Assembly: GCF_000739555.1 (NCBI RefSeq) | Contig: NZ_BBJN01000022.1 | Location: forward strand, 1 to 47,331 | DNA from: Halolamina rubra | Lineage (GTDB): Archaea > Halobacteriota > Halobacteria > Halobacteriales > Haloferacaceae | Reading direction: 5' to 3' | DNA: 47,331 bases | Shown here: one piece after another, positions 7,678 through 16,273 of the stretch | How positions within the stretch are numbered: position 1 is the first letter of the stretch | Layout: each line of letters begins with the position of its first letter | Position numbers and translations under genes: made by a program | Notes under the pieces: generated by a model | Told to the model about the DNA's origin: nothing | The model's database searches: none | What the model saw: only the letters and a program-made list of their open reading frames with translations

Positions 7678-9006
7678 TCAGTCCCGACGGTAGCGGTCGA
7701 GGTAGTCGGGGAGCTGTTTCGCGACCGTGCCGCCGAGGCGGTCACGGACGGTGCCGAGCAGGCCGTTCGGGACGTACAGCACGAACAGCACGAAGATCAC
7801 GCCGACGTAGAGGCTGGCGTGGCCGTTGAGGAACGTCTCGATCGCGCCGCCGACGGTGAGCCCGCCGACGAGGTCGGCCTCCATCACGCCCGCAGGGAGG
7901 TGGTCCCGGAGGTACGGCAGCAGGCCGCCGCCGGAGCCCCGTTTCGAGAGGAACTCCCGGACGGTCTCGTCGAACAGCCGGCCGTACAGCGGCCCGGCGA
8001 GCGTGCCGAAGCCGCCGATGATCGACGCCAGCAGCGCGTCCCCGGTGACGAGGAAGTACATCGAGCTGTCGGGGGCGACCGAGCGGCCGTAGCCGCCGCT
8101 GAGCCCGCCCGCGACCGCGGCGAAGAAGCCGCTGACCGCGAACGCCGCGAGCTTGAACTGGAACGGCTCGTAGCCGACCGCCTCGGCGCGCTCCTCGTTC
8201 TCGCGGATCGCCAGCAGCACGGTGCCAAAGGGCGAGTGGATCAGCCGCTGCATCGCGAGGTAGCAGACCAGCACCACCAGCCCGACCATGTAGTACGACA
8301 CCTCCGTCCCCGACAGCGAGACGAAGAGGAACTCCACGGTGTCGCCGGTGAGCCGGCCGATCTCGAGGTTGAGCGCGTCGATCCCCGGCACGCCGACGTC
8401 GAACCCGCCGGGGTGGACGTCCGTCGACACCGCGACGCCGTCCTTCGGGTTCTCGCTCACGTAGTCCCAGCCACGGACGAACACGTACGCGACCTGGGCG
8501 AACCCGAGGGTGATCATCGCGAAGTACACCCCCGAGAGCCGGAAGGAGAGCGCGCCGATCGCCAGCGCGATCAGGACCGCGAGCAGCCCCGCCAGCAGCA
8601 GCATGAGCATGAACGGCGTCCCCGGCGCGAGCAGCGGCACCTGCCCGTTGGCCGCGAGCACGACGAAGTACGCGCCCGTGCCGTAGAAGATCGCGTGGCC
8701 GAAGGAGAGGTAGCCCGTGTAGCCCGAGACGAAGTCGAACGACATCGCGAACAGGCCGAAGTAGAACACCCCGACCATCGTGTCGACCCGCGGCAGCAGC
8801 GTCTCGGCCTCGGTGCCGAGCGGCGATGCCACGAGCAGCGCGTAGACGAACGGGTACAGCGCCAACGCCGCCACGACGAGCGCGTGGGCGGTGTGGTCGC
8901 GGAGGTAGCGTCGCCACCACTCGGTGCCGCTCGCGGCGGCTATGGCGTCCTCGTCGGGAGTCGTCGGGTCGACCTCGTCGAGGGCGTCGGAGGTGGAGTC
9001 GCTAAT
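7678..9006 (-). CDS. livM: Branched-chain amino acid-type ABC transporter permease LivM
   Basis: A membrane permease of the HAAT (Liv) family. The hallmark FDFVSGYTGYLSFGHAIFYG is near the N-terminus, followed by about nine hydrophobic segments and the cytoplasmic EAA-like loop (IRENEERAEAVGYEPFQFKLAAF). There is no ATG, GTG or TTG before a GTG at 8874, but starting there would cut the first membrane helix (HALVVAALALYPFVYALLV). Good coding sequence (SDSTSDALDEVDPTTP and on to EWWRRYLRDH) continues upstream to an ATT codon at 9004-9006 that overlaps the livH stop (ATTAG). I therefore extend to 9006 (442 residues) with an unusual ATT start; the conservative call is 7678-8874. It pairs with LivH to form the channel. 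Confidence 0.88.
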   Translation of the reverse strand: MSDSTSDALDEVDPTTPDEDAIAAASGTEWWRRYLRDHTAHALVVAALALYPFVYALLVASPLGTEAETLLPRVDTMVGVFYFGLFAMSFDFVSGYTGYLSFGHAIFYGTGAYFVVLAANGQVPLLAPGTPFMLMLLLAGLLAVLIALAIGALSFRLSGVYFAMITLGFAQVAYVFVRGWDYVSENPKDGVAVSTDVHPGGFDVGVPGIDALNLEIGRLTGDTVEFLFVSLSGTEVSYYMVGLVVLVCYLAMQRLIHSPFGTVLLAIRENEERAEAVGYEPFQFKLAAFAVSGFFAAVAGGLSGGYGRSVAPDSSMYFLVTGDALLASIIGGFGTLAGPLYGRLFDETVREFLSKRGSGGGLLPYLRDHLPAGVMEADLVGGLTVGGAIETFLNGHASLYVGVIFVLFVLYVPNGLLGTVRDRLGGTVAKQLPDYLDRYRRD

Positions 9007-10015
9007 GGCCCCCCACCTCCTCGACGCCGAACAGTCCCTGTGGCCGTACGATCAGCGTCAGCACGAGTACGAGGAAGATCATCATCTCGGGGAGACCGGT
9101 GAACGTGATCGCGTTCTGGAACCACCACGTCATCGTCGCGTCGACCATGCCGACGAGGCCGGCGGCGACGACGGTGCCCCGGAACGTGCCGAGGCCGCCG
9201 ACGATCACGACGACGAACGCGGGCAGCAGCGTCTCGTGGGCGAGCGGGAGGCTCGCCCCCCAGACGGGGTCCCACATCAGCAGCATGCCGGCGACGCCGG
9301 CGACCGCGGAGCCGAGCGCGAACACGGTCGTGAACACGCGGTTCACGTCGATGCCCAGCGCGGCGGTCATCTCGTCGTCCTCGCTGCCGGCCCGGACGAC
9401 CATCCCGTAGCGGGTCCGGGTGAGGAACAGCCAGACGGCGCCGATCGTGACGACGCCGAACCCGATCTGGAACAGCGCGAGCGGCGAGACCGTCAGCCCG
9501 GCGAGCTCCAGGTTGTCGACCATGAACGCGGGCTTAGTGCCCAGCGCGTCGCGCCAGTCGGTGATCGGCTGCAGCCCGTAGAACGCGACGATAATGCGCG
9601 CCAGCTCGTCGAGCACGAGCGCCAGCCCGAACGTGAGCAGGATCTGGTAGATCGGCGGTCGGTCGTACAGCTGGCGGATCAAGCCGACCTCGACGGCGCC
9701 GCCGAGCGCGCCGATGGCGGCGAAGACGAGCAGCGTACCGATCAGGAAAAAGAGCACGCGAGCCAGGTCGCCCGTCGCGCTCCCGACCAGTACCACCATC
9801 ACCAGGCCGCCGAGGTACGCGCCGAGCATCGTGAACGAGCCGTGGGCGAAGTTGAGCACACCCAGCAGCCCGAACACGAGCGTCAGCCCGCTGGCGATCA
9901 TCGCGTACAGCACGGCCTTCGACAGCCCGTTCACGAACACCTCCGACAGCGTCCCCGGGCGGAAGAACTCCCCGAGCGCGTCGACGAACAGGGGTGTGAG
10001 TACGGCCCCCGTCAT
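9002..10015 (-). CDS. livH: Branched-chain amino acid-type ABC transporter permease LivH
   Basis: A 337-residue permease, partner of LivM. It has a typical N-terminal hallmark, LTLVFGLLGVLNFAHGSFTM followed by LGAYLGGL, and about eight membrane segments. The cytoplasmic coupling loop RAGSEDDEMTAALGIDVNRV precedes the FALGSAVAGVAGMLL helix, a strong LivH signature. The start overlaps the livF stop (ATGA), and its own TAG overlaps the proposed livM start, so all transporter genes are tightly coupled. Liv-type systems import branched-chain amino acids but also amides, urea, aromatic acids and short or hydroxy acids. Here the gene neighbourhood favours an organic acid, by inference. Confidence 0.93.
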   Translation of the reverse strand: MTGAVLTPLFVDALGEFFRPGTLSEVFVNGLSKAVLYAMIASGLTLVFGLLGVLNFAHGSFTMLGAYLGGLVMVVLVGSATGDLARVLFFLIGTLLVFAAIGALGGAVEVGLIRQLYDRPPIYQILLTFGLALVLDELARIIVAFYGLQPITDWRDALGTKPAFMVDNLELAGLTVSPLALFQIGFGVVTIGAVWLFLTRTRYGMVVRAGSEDDEMTAALGIDVNRVFTTVFALGSAVAGVAGMLLMWDPVWGASLPLAHETLLPAFVVVIVGGLGTFRGTVVAAGLVGMVDATMTWWFQNAITFTGLPEMMIFLVLVLTLIVRPQGLFGVEEVGGH

Positions 10016-10709
10016 GCGGAGAGATGCCTCCTGAGCCGTTCGGAGTCGGTCGACACCTCGTCGGCGTCGCCGCTGTCGACGACGACGCCGTGGTCAAGCA
10101 CGTAGAAGCGGTCCGCCAGGTCGAGCGCCATCGGGAGGTTCTGCTCGACGAGCAGGATCGTCGTCTCGCCGGCCACCGACTCCAGCGCGTCGTGGACGGC
10201 CTCGACGATCAGCGGCGCCAGCCCCTCGCTGGGCTCGTCGACCAGCAGCAGGTCGTTCTCCCCCACGAGCCCGCGGGCGATCGCGAGCATCTGCTGCTGG
10301 CCGCCCGAGAGGTCGCCGGCGTCGCGGTCGCGGATCTCCGCGAGGTCAGGGAACGCGTCCCACGCCAGTTCGAGGCCGGCGTCCACGTCGCCGCCTTTCG
10401 GGACGGCGATGCGGACGTTCTCCTCGACGGTGAGCTGGCTGAACATCCGGCGGTCCTCCGGGATCCACCCCACGCCGCGTCGGCGACCTCGTGGGTCTCC
10501 TTGCCGACGAGCTCCTCGCCACGGTAGCGGATCGACCCCTCACGGGGCGGCGTGAGCTGGAGGATGCTCCGCAGCGTGGTAGTCTTGCCGACGCCGTTGC
10601 GCCCCATCAGCGCGACCACCTCGCCCTCCTCGATCTCGAGGTCGACGCCCTCGAGGATGTGGCTCTCGCCGTAGTACGTCTCGACGCCGTCGAGTTCGAG
10701 CAGGCTCAT
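10012..10709 (-). pseudogene. livF: Liv-type ABC transporter ATPase LivF, interrupted by a one-base frameshift
   Basis: The second ATPase of the Liv importer. The 5' part, from ATG 10709, reads MSLLELDGVETYYGESHILE with Walker A GRNGVGKTT. The 3' part reads VGWIPEDRRMFSQLTVEENV, then signature LSGGQQQM, Walker B DLLLVDEPSEGLAP and H-loop LLVEQN. The two parts lie in different frames. One extra G between 10476 and 10477 (GG to GGG) joins them as VADAGVGWIPEDRR, exactly the family pattern, and gives a normal protein of 232 residues. The start overlaps the livG stop and the end overlaps the livH start (both ATGA). An assembly error is likelier than a true pseudogene because every flanking transporter gene is intact. 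Confidence 0.88.
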
Positions 10710-11548
10710 GCGCTTCCCTCCGTTCCCCCGTTCGAGCCTTCGTCCTGCTCGCTCCCGCCGGCTGTCGCCCCGCTCGTGGGTGTGCCGTCGTCGTCTTCCT
10801 CGCCATAGCCGCCGAGGTACGCCCGCTGCACCGCGGGGTCGCCCTGGACGGCCGAGGGGTCGTCGTCGGCGATGACGGCGCCCTGGTTCAGCACGACGAT
10901 CCGGTCGGAGACGTTCATCACGATGTCCATGTTGTGCTCGACCAGCAGCACCGCGTGGTCCCGGGCCACGTCGGCGATCAGGTCGATGATGTCGTCGACG
11001 CTCTCGCTCGAGACGCCCGCGTTGGGCTCGTCGAGCAGCAGCACGTCCGGGTCGCCCGCGAGCGCGATGCCGACCTCCAGCTGTCGTTTCTCCCCGTGGG
11101 AGAGCGCGCTGGCGGGCTGGTCTGCCAGCGCGTCGAGGCCCACCCGGTCGAGGATGCGGTGGGCCTCGCCGATGTGCTCCTCGAAGACGTTGGCGTTGCG
11201 CCACCCCTTCCAGTCGTTCGGCCCCGCGGCCTGTGCGGCCACGCGGACGTTCTCCAGCACGGTCCGCTCGGGGAACACGTTCGTGATCTGGTAGGATCGG
11301 TGGACTCCCGCCTGCGCGACTTCCGCCGGGGAGGCGTCGGTGAGCGGCTCCCACTCACCGTCGCGGCGGAGTTCGATGCTGCCGGCGCTCGGGTCGAGTG
11401 CGCCGGTCAGCAGGTCGAAAAACGTCGTCTTGCCGGCGCCGTTGGGGCCGATCAGCGAGCAGAGCTCCCCCTCGCGGAGCCGGAAGTCGACGTCGTCGAC
11501 GGCGGTGAGCCCGCCGAAGCGTTTGGTCAGTCCGGCGGTGCGGAGCAT
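10706..11548 (-). CDS. livG: Liv-type ABC transporter ATPase LivG
   Basis: A 280-residue ATPase with Walker A GPNGAGKTT (residues 34-42), signature LSHGEKRQLEV (149-159), Walker B DVLLLDEPNAG (168-178) and H-loop LLVEHNMDIV. The motif HRSYQITNVFPERTVLENV is typical of LivG. The usual AGLSPEE after Walker B is AGVSSES here. A tail of about 35 Gly/Asp/Glu/Ser-rich residues follows the conserved domain, a haloarchaeal-style extension. The gene starts directly after the binding-protein stop (TAG 11549-11551) and ends overlapping livF. Confidence 0.94.
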   Translation of the reverse strand: MLRTAGLTKRFGGLTAVDDVDFRLREGELCSLIGPNGAGKTTFFDLLTGALDPSAGSIELRRDGEWEPLTDASPAEVAQAGVHRSYQITNVFPERTVLENVRVAAQAAGPNDWKGWRNANVFEEHIGEAHRILDRVGLDALADQPASALSHGEKRQLEVGIALAGDPDVLLLDEPNAGVSSESVDDIIDLIADVARDHAVLLVEHNMDIVMNVSDRIVVLNQGAVIADDDPSAVQGDPAVQRAYLGGYGEEDDDGTPTSGATAGGSEQDEGSNGGTEGSA

Positions 11549-12892
11549 CTAGAGCGAGCAGTCCATCCCCGGCGCGTCGGCGGGGATCGTCGTCTCCTCC
11601 TTCGCGATCGTCGCGAGCGGTTCGCCGGGCTGGATTGCGGCCTGCCAGCTGTCGCTCCACTCGTCGCTGGTGGGCGCGAGGTCCGCGACGGTCATCGCGG
11701 AGCGGGCCTGGTTGTTGTACTCCTGGAACGTGTACCCGTCCTCGCCTTTCGGCGTGTCCGTGACGGTCATCCCCCGGAGCGCCTCGGCCACGTCGGCGCC
11801 GCCCGTGGCGCCGGCGGACTGGACGGCCTGGACGATCGCGGAGGCGGCGGTGAACGTCCCCGCGGAGAACAGGTCGGGTACGGTGCCGTAGGCGTTCGTG
11901 TACTCCTCGACGAACGTGTCGTTGATCTCGTTGTCGTACTGGTTCCAGTGGTAGCGGGTCGTGAACGGCCCGAGCCCGGAGTTGTCGATCTTCTCCTGGG
12001 TCAGCGGCTCGCCCAGCGCCTGCTGGAGCGTCTGGCCGACGACGGCGTTGGTGATACGCGTCGCGAGGCCGCCGAACACCGAGTAGCTGTAGTCGCCCTG
12101 CAGGTAGGAGGTGAACATCGCGGGCAGCGTCGCGACGGTGAAGCCGCCGACGACGCCGTCGGCGCCGGCCTCCTCGGCGTTGTCGAGCAGCCCCTCCCAC
12201 TCGCTGTACCCCTGCGGGACGAACCGCTTGCCGGCGATCTCGACGCCGTTGTTCGTCAGCACCTCCTCGTAGTTGTTGACGACCGCCCGCCCGAAGGAGT
12301 AGTCGGCGCCGAACAGGTACACCGAGGAGATGTCGGTCTCCTGGGCGACGTACTTCCCGCCCGAGCGGGCGTCCATCGCGGTGTTCTCGGAGGCCCGGAA
12401 CACGATGTCCGAACAGGTGCCCTCGTTCGAGGTGATCCCGGCCGACGCCGCGGGCCCGGCCATGAACGGCACGTCTGCGGTGTCGACGACGGTGTCGATC
12501 ACCCGGCTGGCCGCGCCGGAGGACGCGGTGCCGAACAGCATGTCGACGCTCTCGTTCTCGACGAGATCCGTCGCCGCCGACTGCGCGGTGTCGGCGCTGA
12601 ACTTCGAGTCACGTACCAGCAGTTCGTAGTCGGTGTCGCCGGCGGTGGCGGTGTACGTGCCCGTGGTGGACTCAGCGATCGGGTCGGTGTCGCCCTTGTA
12701 GGCCAACCCGGAGAAGAACCCCCAGAGCGCCTGTTTGCCGTAGTAGCCCAGGTCGCCCGATACTGGCTGGAGCACGCCGATCTTCATCGACCCGCCGCCC
12801 CCGCCGAGTGCGCCTGTACATCCTGCCAGGCCGGCGACGCCGGCCGCGCCGGTTGCTCGAAGCATTCCGCGTCGGGATAGCTTTCGCGCCAT
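11549..12892 (-). CDS. Liv-type substrate-binding lipoprotein (Tat-exported)
   Basis: A 447-residue extracellular solute receptor, first gene of the importer operon. The N-terminus has the twin-arginine motif SRRGML, a short hydrophobic stretch and a lipobox LAGC (Cys24), then a Gly-rich spacer. This is the usual haloarchaeal route of folded export by Tat with lipid anchoring. The mature part is a type I periplasmic-binding fold (IGVLQPVSGDLGYYGKQALWG; VYLFGADYSFGR; WEGLLDNAEEAGADGVVGGF), as in LivJ/LivK and AmiC. Fold alone does not give the ligand. A palindromic element lies 39 bases upstream of the ATG and is almost identical to one upstream of the hydrolase/ligase operon, which ties import to acyl-CoA chemistry. 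Confidence 0.93.
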   Translation of the reverse strand: MARKLSRRGMLRATGAAGVAGLAGCTGALGGGGGSMKIGVLQPVSGDLGYYGKQALWGFFSGLAYKGDTDPIAESTTGTYTATAGDTDYELLVRDSKFSADTAQSAATDLVENESVDMLFGTASSGAASRVIDTVVDTADVPFMAGPAASAGITSNEGTCSDIVFRASENTAMDARSGGKYVAQETDISSVYLFGADYSFGRAVVNNYEEVLTNNGVEIAGKRFVPQGYSEWEGLLDNAEEAGADGVVGGFTVATLPAMFTSYLQGDYSYSVFGGLATRITNAVVGQTLQQALGEPLTQEKIDNSGLGPFTTRYHWNQYDNEINDTFVEEYTNAYGTVPDLFSAGTFTAASAIVQAVQSAGATGGADVAEALRGMTVTDTPKGEDGYTFQEYNNQARSAMTVADLAPTSDEWSDSWQAAIQPGEPLATIAKEETTIPADAPGMDCSL

Positions 12893-12930
12893 ATCCTCAT
12901 CGTGAGACTCTCTCCCACCAAGGATGGGTG

Positions 12931-12946
12931 GGTTAACATGTGAATA
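12931..12946. promoter_or_regulatory. Regulon element, importer operon promoter
   Basis: GGTTAACATGTGAATA, 39 bases upstream of the binding-protein ATG. It differs by one base from GGTTCACATGTGAATA (17124 to 17109 on the minus strand) and resembles the dyad at 13752-13769. The core TTaACATGTGAA is a near-perfect palindrome. The orientation relative to the gene is opposite to that at the hydrolase gene, as expected for a symmetric operator. Confidence 0.6.
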
Positions 12947-12973
12947 ATCCCGCCCAGCGCGCCCATCGGGCGG

Positions 12974-13675
12974 TTACTCCAGTTCGCCCAGGGCGTCGAC
13001 GACGCGGTCGATCAGCTTTCGCTCGGCCCGGCGGAGGTTCTTCGAGGCGGCGGGTTTGGACACGTCGAACTCGTCGGCGAGGTCGCCCAGCGTCGCGTCC
13101 CGCGGGCTCTCGAAGTAGCCGCCCTCGACCGCGGTTTCGAGCGTCTCGCGCTCGGTGTCGGAGAGCTCCCGGCAGCCGTCGATCAGCGTCATCGCGGCGC
13201 CGGCGTTGCTCATCAGTTCGGACACCGCAGGGATGCTGGTGTCCTCCCGGGAGAGCACCGAGAAGTCGTTGTTGCGCTCCAGCCCCGAGAGCGCGCCGTC
13301 GGCCAGCCCGTCGTTGTCGAAGCCGACGTGCCACGTCTCCCGGCCGTCCTCGATGTAGAACGGGCCGGTGACGTAGCCGTCGTTCTGCCGGATCGTGCGC
13401 ATCGCACTCGTCTCCTCGATGGTGGTCCGGATGCGCGCCGCGCCGTCGCGCTTGGCCAGGAGGTCGAACCCCTGCATCCCCCGGTGGTCGCGGAGCGTCG
13501 ACAGCCCCTGATCGAGCTCGTGGCGGTCGGGCGCCTCCACGACCATGCGGGTCTCGAGCTCCCCCGCCGCGGGGTTGAACTCCCAGTACGACGCCGCGAA
13601 GCTCAGGTCGGCGTCGTCGGTCGTGTCGATGAAGGGGCAGTCGTACTGCCGCATGTCGAGTGCGATGTCGATCAT
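12974..13675 (-). CDS. Bat-type helix-turn-helix (HTH-10) transcriptional regulator
   Basis: A 233-residue member of the bacterio-opsin-activator-like family common in haloarchaea. The C-terminal HTH-10 domain (about 178-230; LSDTERETLETAVEGGYFESPRDATLGDLADEFDVSKPAASKNLRRAERKLI) is textbook. The N-terminal part is a Bat-like sensor region without a recognisable PAS or GAF domain. It is divergent from the 3-hydroxybutyrate dehydrogenase gene and lies just upstream of the importer operon, so it is the best local candidate to bind the shared palindromes. A TTAAC box (about 13715-13719) and a TGAA-CGA-TTCA dyad mark its own promoter. Confidence 0.9.
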   Translation of the reverse strand: MIDIALDMRQYDCPFIDTTDDADLSFAASYWEFNPAAGELETRMVVEAPDRHELDQGLSTLRDHRGMQGFDLLAKRDGAARIRTTIEETSAMRTIRQNDGYVTGPFYIEDGRETWHVGFDNDGLADGALSGLERNNDFSVLSREDTSIPAVSELMSNAGAAMTLIDGCRELSDTERETLETAVEGGYFESPRDATLGDLADEFDVSKPAASKNLRRAERKLIDRVVDALGELE

Positions 13676-13696
13676 GGCGTCTGTGCTGTACTATCA

Positions 13697-13707
13697 TGAA
13701 CGATTCA
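13697..13707. promoter_or_regulatory. Dyad in the promoter of the Bat-type regulator
   Basis: TGAA-CGA-TTCA, 22 bases upstream of the regulator ATG and downstream of a TTAAC box. Its position suits autorepression. Only the symmetry is seen. Confidence 0.35.
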
Positions 13708-13751
13708 CCTAGACCCTGTTAAGGGTTTCCGTGGGGCGATCCGCCCCAGGC

Positions 13752-13769
13752 GGGTTCACACCTGAACCC
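13752..13769. promoter_or_regulatory. Regulon element, 3-hydroxybutyrate dehydrogenase promoter
   Basis: GGGTTCACACCTGAACCC is an 18-base dyad with 7-base arms and a 4-base centre, 35 bases before the SDR ATG and immediately upstream of a TTATT box (13774-13778). That is the classic position for an archaeal activator next to BRE/TATA. It shares GGTTCACA and TGAA with the elements at 12931 and 17109. Confidence 0.55.
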
Positions 13770-13804
13770 TCCCTTATTGGGTCGTTCGGGAACACCCCTG
13801 GGCC

Positions 13805-14665
13805 ATGACCGACGACCCCATCCCGGGCGCCGACGGGCCGGAGCTCACCGCCGACAACGTGCTCGACGTCGACGACGACCGCTACGGTGCCGGGTCGGTC
13901 GCACTCGTCACCGGCGCCGCGTCCGGGATCGGCCGGGCCACCGCCGTCGCGCTCGCGGCCAACGGCTGCACGGTCGCCGCGACGGACGTCGACGCCGACG
14001 GGCTCTCGGCAACCGTCGACCGCGCGGCCGACCTCGGCGCCGAGGGGTCGATCCACCCGATCGAGGGCGACCTGACCGACGACGACGACCTCGAGCGGGT
14101 CGTCGATGCGGCGGCCGAGCTCGGCGACCTGCGCTTCCTCGCGAACGTCGCCGGGCTCCAGCACGTCGCGCCGATCGAGGAGTTCCCCGCCGAGCAGTAC
14201 GACCGCATGCAGGACGTGATGCTCCGCGCGCCCACGCTGCTGGCCAAGCACGCGCTCCCGCGGATCCGCGAGGCCGGCGGCGGCGCCGTCGGCAACATGG
14301 CGTCGGTCCACGGCCACTACACCACGAGCGACAAGGTGGCGTACAACGTCTGCAAGTTCGGGATCCGCGGGCTCACGCAGTCACTCGCCGCCGAGGGTGA
14401 CGGCGACGTGCGGGCGTTCTCGGTGTCGACGGGGTACGTCTCGACGCCGCTGGTGACGGGGCAGATCCCGGACACGGCCGACCAGCGCGGCCTGACCGAG
14501 CAGGAGGTCGTCGAGGACGTGATGCTGGGGCAGTCGCGGACGAAGCGGATGATGAGCCCCGTCGAGGTGGCGAACCTGTTCGTGTTCGGCTTCTCGCGGC
14601 ACGCGAAACACCTCAACGGCGGGGATCTGCTGTTCGACGGCGGGATGACGGGGACGTACGAGTAG
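13805..14665 (+). CDS. D-3-hydroxybutyrate dehydrogenase-like SDR
   Basis: A 286-residue NAD(H)-dependent short-chain dehydrogenase. The cofactor motif TGAASGIG is at 36-43, the active-site Ser167 is in NMASVHGH, and Tyr180/Lys184 form YNVCK. Residues known to bind the substrate carboxylate in bacterial 3-hydroxybutyrate dehydrogenase (Gln94, His144, Lys152, Gln196 in the Pseudomonas enzyme) have counterparts Gln119 (GLQHVAPIEEF), His169, Lys177 and Gln220. The usual Trp187 is Tyr211. It should convert D-3-hydroxybutyrate to acetoacetate in the cytosol. An N-terminal extension of about 28 acidic residues is extra. It is transcribed divergently from the Bat-type regulator and converges on the acyl-CoA ligase gene. 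Confidence 0.88.
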   Translation: MTDDPIPGADGPELTADNVLDVDDDRYGAGSVALVTGAASGIGRATAVALAANGCTVAATDVDADGLSATVDRAADLGAEGSIHPIEGDLTDDDDLERVVDAAAELGDLRFLANVAGLQHVAPIEEFPAEQYDRMQDVMLRAPTLLAKHALPRIREAGGGAVGNMASVHGHYTTSDKVAYNVCKFGIRGLTQSLAAEGDGDVRAFSVSTGYVSTPLVTGQIPDTADQRGLTEQEVVEDVMLGQSRTKRMMSPVEVANLFVFGFSRHAKHLNGGDLLFDGGMTGTYE

Positions 14666-14680
14666 CTCCCTGCTGGCTGC

Positions 14681-16273
14681 CTACTCCCCGAACCGCTCGT
14701 CGACCGCGCTCCGGTCGATCTTCGACGGCCCGGAGGTCGGCATCTCGTCGACGAACGCGAGCGCTTTCGGGTGTTTGAACGACGCCAGGCGGCCATCCAA
14801 GAACTCCGTCAGTTCCTCGAGCGTCAGCGACTCGTCGCCGACGACGACCGCCTTCCCGACTTCGCCCCACGTCTCATCGGGGATCGGGATCACGACCGCC
14901 TCGTCGATCTCCGGGTGGTCGGTGATCGCGTTCTCGACGGCGGCGGGGTAGACGTTCTCGCCGCCGGAGACGAACATGTTCTTCTTCCGACCCTCGATGT
15001 AGTAGTAGCCGTCCTCGTCGACGCGCACGAGGTCGCCCGTCGAGACCCACCCCGCGTCGGCGTCGCCGGTGGCGCCGAACGTCTCCCACGTCTCGCTCTC
15101 GTTCCCCCAGTAGCGATCGGCGGCGTGGGGTGAGGCGAGTTCGAGTTCGCCGACCTCGCCCTGCTCGACCGCCTCGCCGGCGTCGTCGACGACGCGGGCG
15201 TCGACGTGCATCGCCGGCACGCCGACGCTGTCGGCCTTCTCCCGGGGCCAGCCGTCGGGCATTGTGAAGTTGTTCGGCCCGCACTCGGTGAGGCCGTACC
15301 CCTGCGAGAGGTCGACGCCGCGGTCCCACCATTCCCGGAGTACCGCGTCGCGACACGGGCCGCCGCCGGACTTCGCGAACCGCAGCGTGGAGAGGTCGGT
15401 GTGTTCCCAGTCGTCGTGTTCGGTCATCATCCGCAGCACCGCGGGGACGGCGACGAGCACCGACGCGTCCGTCGACTCGACCAGGTGGAGCACCTCGCCG
15501 GGGTCGAACTCCCGGGCGATCACGACCTCGCCGCCCATGTGGAACAGCGGGAGCGTGAGCACGTTCCAGCCGCCGGTGTGGAACATCGGGAACACCATCG
15601 GCGTGGTGTCGTCCTCGCGCAGCCCCCACGCGGTGATCGTGTTGAACGAGTTCCAGAGCAGCCCGCCGTGGGTCAGCACCGTCTCCTTCGGCGTCCCGGT
15701 CGAGCCGCCGGTGTGGAGGAGGAGGGCGGGATCGTCCATCGACAGGTCGGCCGTCTCGACGGGCGAGTCGTCGTCGGGCCGTTCGTCGATGAGGGTGGGG
15801 TGGTCGAGTGTATCGGCGTCCGCCTCCTCCGCGGGCAGGGCGCGGACCGTCGGCGCCACGTCGACGCGGGCGAGCGCGTCCTCGACGGTCGCGGCGAACG
15901 GCGCTTCGACCACCAGCAGCTCGGGGGCGACGTTGGCGAGCAGTTCGCCGAGCTCCCGCGGCGCGAGTCGGTGTGAGAGCGGCGCGAGCACGCCGCCGGT
16001 CTTCCCGCAGGCGAAGAAGAGGTCGACCAGCGCGGGACGGTTCCGGGAGACCACCGCGACGCGCTCGCCGTCCTCGACGCCGTGCTCCCGAAGCAGGCGG
16101 GCGGTCCGGTTCGCTCGCGCGTCGAGGTCGGCGTAGGTGAACTCTCGACCCGTGGTGTCGTCGACGAGGCCGACGCGCTCGGGCGACAGCTCCGCGCGTT
16201 TCTCGCTCCACGCGCCGACCCAGTCGTACGGGCGGGAACCGTGGCTGTGGACAGGCGAGAACCCCTCAGGCAT
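14681..16273 (-). CDS. AMP-forming acyl-CoA ligase
   Basis: A 530-residue adenylate-forming enzyme that activates a carboxylic acid to its CoA thioester. Visible core motifs are the P-loop LLHTGGSTGTPKETVLTHGG (A3), QGYGLTECGPN (A5), GWVSTGDLVRVDEDGYYYIEGRKK followed by SGGENVYP (A7/A8) and the catalytic lysine in PTSGPSKIDR (A10). Length and motifs fit the short/medium-chain or aromatic acid clade, but the substrate cannot be read from sequence. The start overlaps the end of the hydrolase gene by 8 bases, so the two form one operon. With the dehydrogenase and hydratase nearby, a role in activating acetoacetate or a hydroxy acid is plausible. Confidence 0.93.
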   Translation of the reverse strand: MPEGFSPVHSHGSRPYDWVGAWSEKRAELSPERVGLVDDTTGREFTYADLDARANRTARLLREHGVEDGERVAVVSRNRPALVDLFFACGKTGGVLAPLSHRLAPRELGELLANVAPELLVVEAPFAATVEDALARVDVAPTVRALPAEEADADTLDHPTLIDERPDDDSPVETADLSMDDPALLLHTGGSTGTPKETVLTHGGLLWNSFNTITAWGLREDDTTPMVFPMFHTGGWNVLTLPLFHMGGEVVIAREFDPGEVLHLVESTDASVLVAVPAVLRMMTEHDDWEHTDLSTLRFAKSGGGPCRDAVLREWWDRGVDLSQGYGLTECGPNNFTMPDGWPREKADSVGVPAMHVDARVVDDAGEAVEQGEVGELELASPHAADRYWGNESETWETFGATGDADAGWVSTGDLVRVDEDGYYYIEGRKKNMFVSGGENVYPAAVENAITDHPEIDEAVVIPIPDETWGEVGKAVVVGDESLTLEELTEFLDGRLASFKHPKALAFVDEMPTSGPSKIDRSAVDERFGE

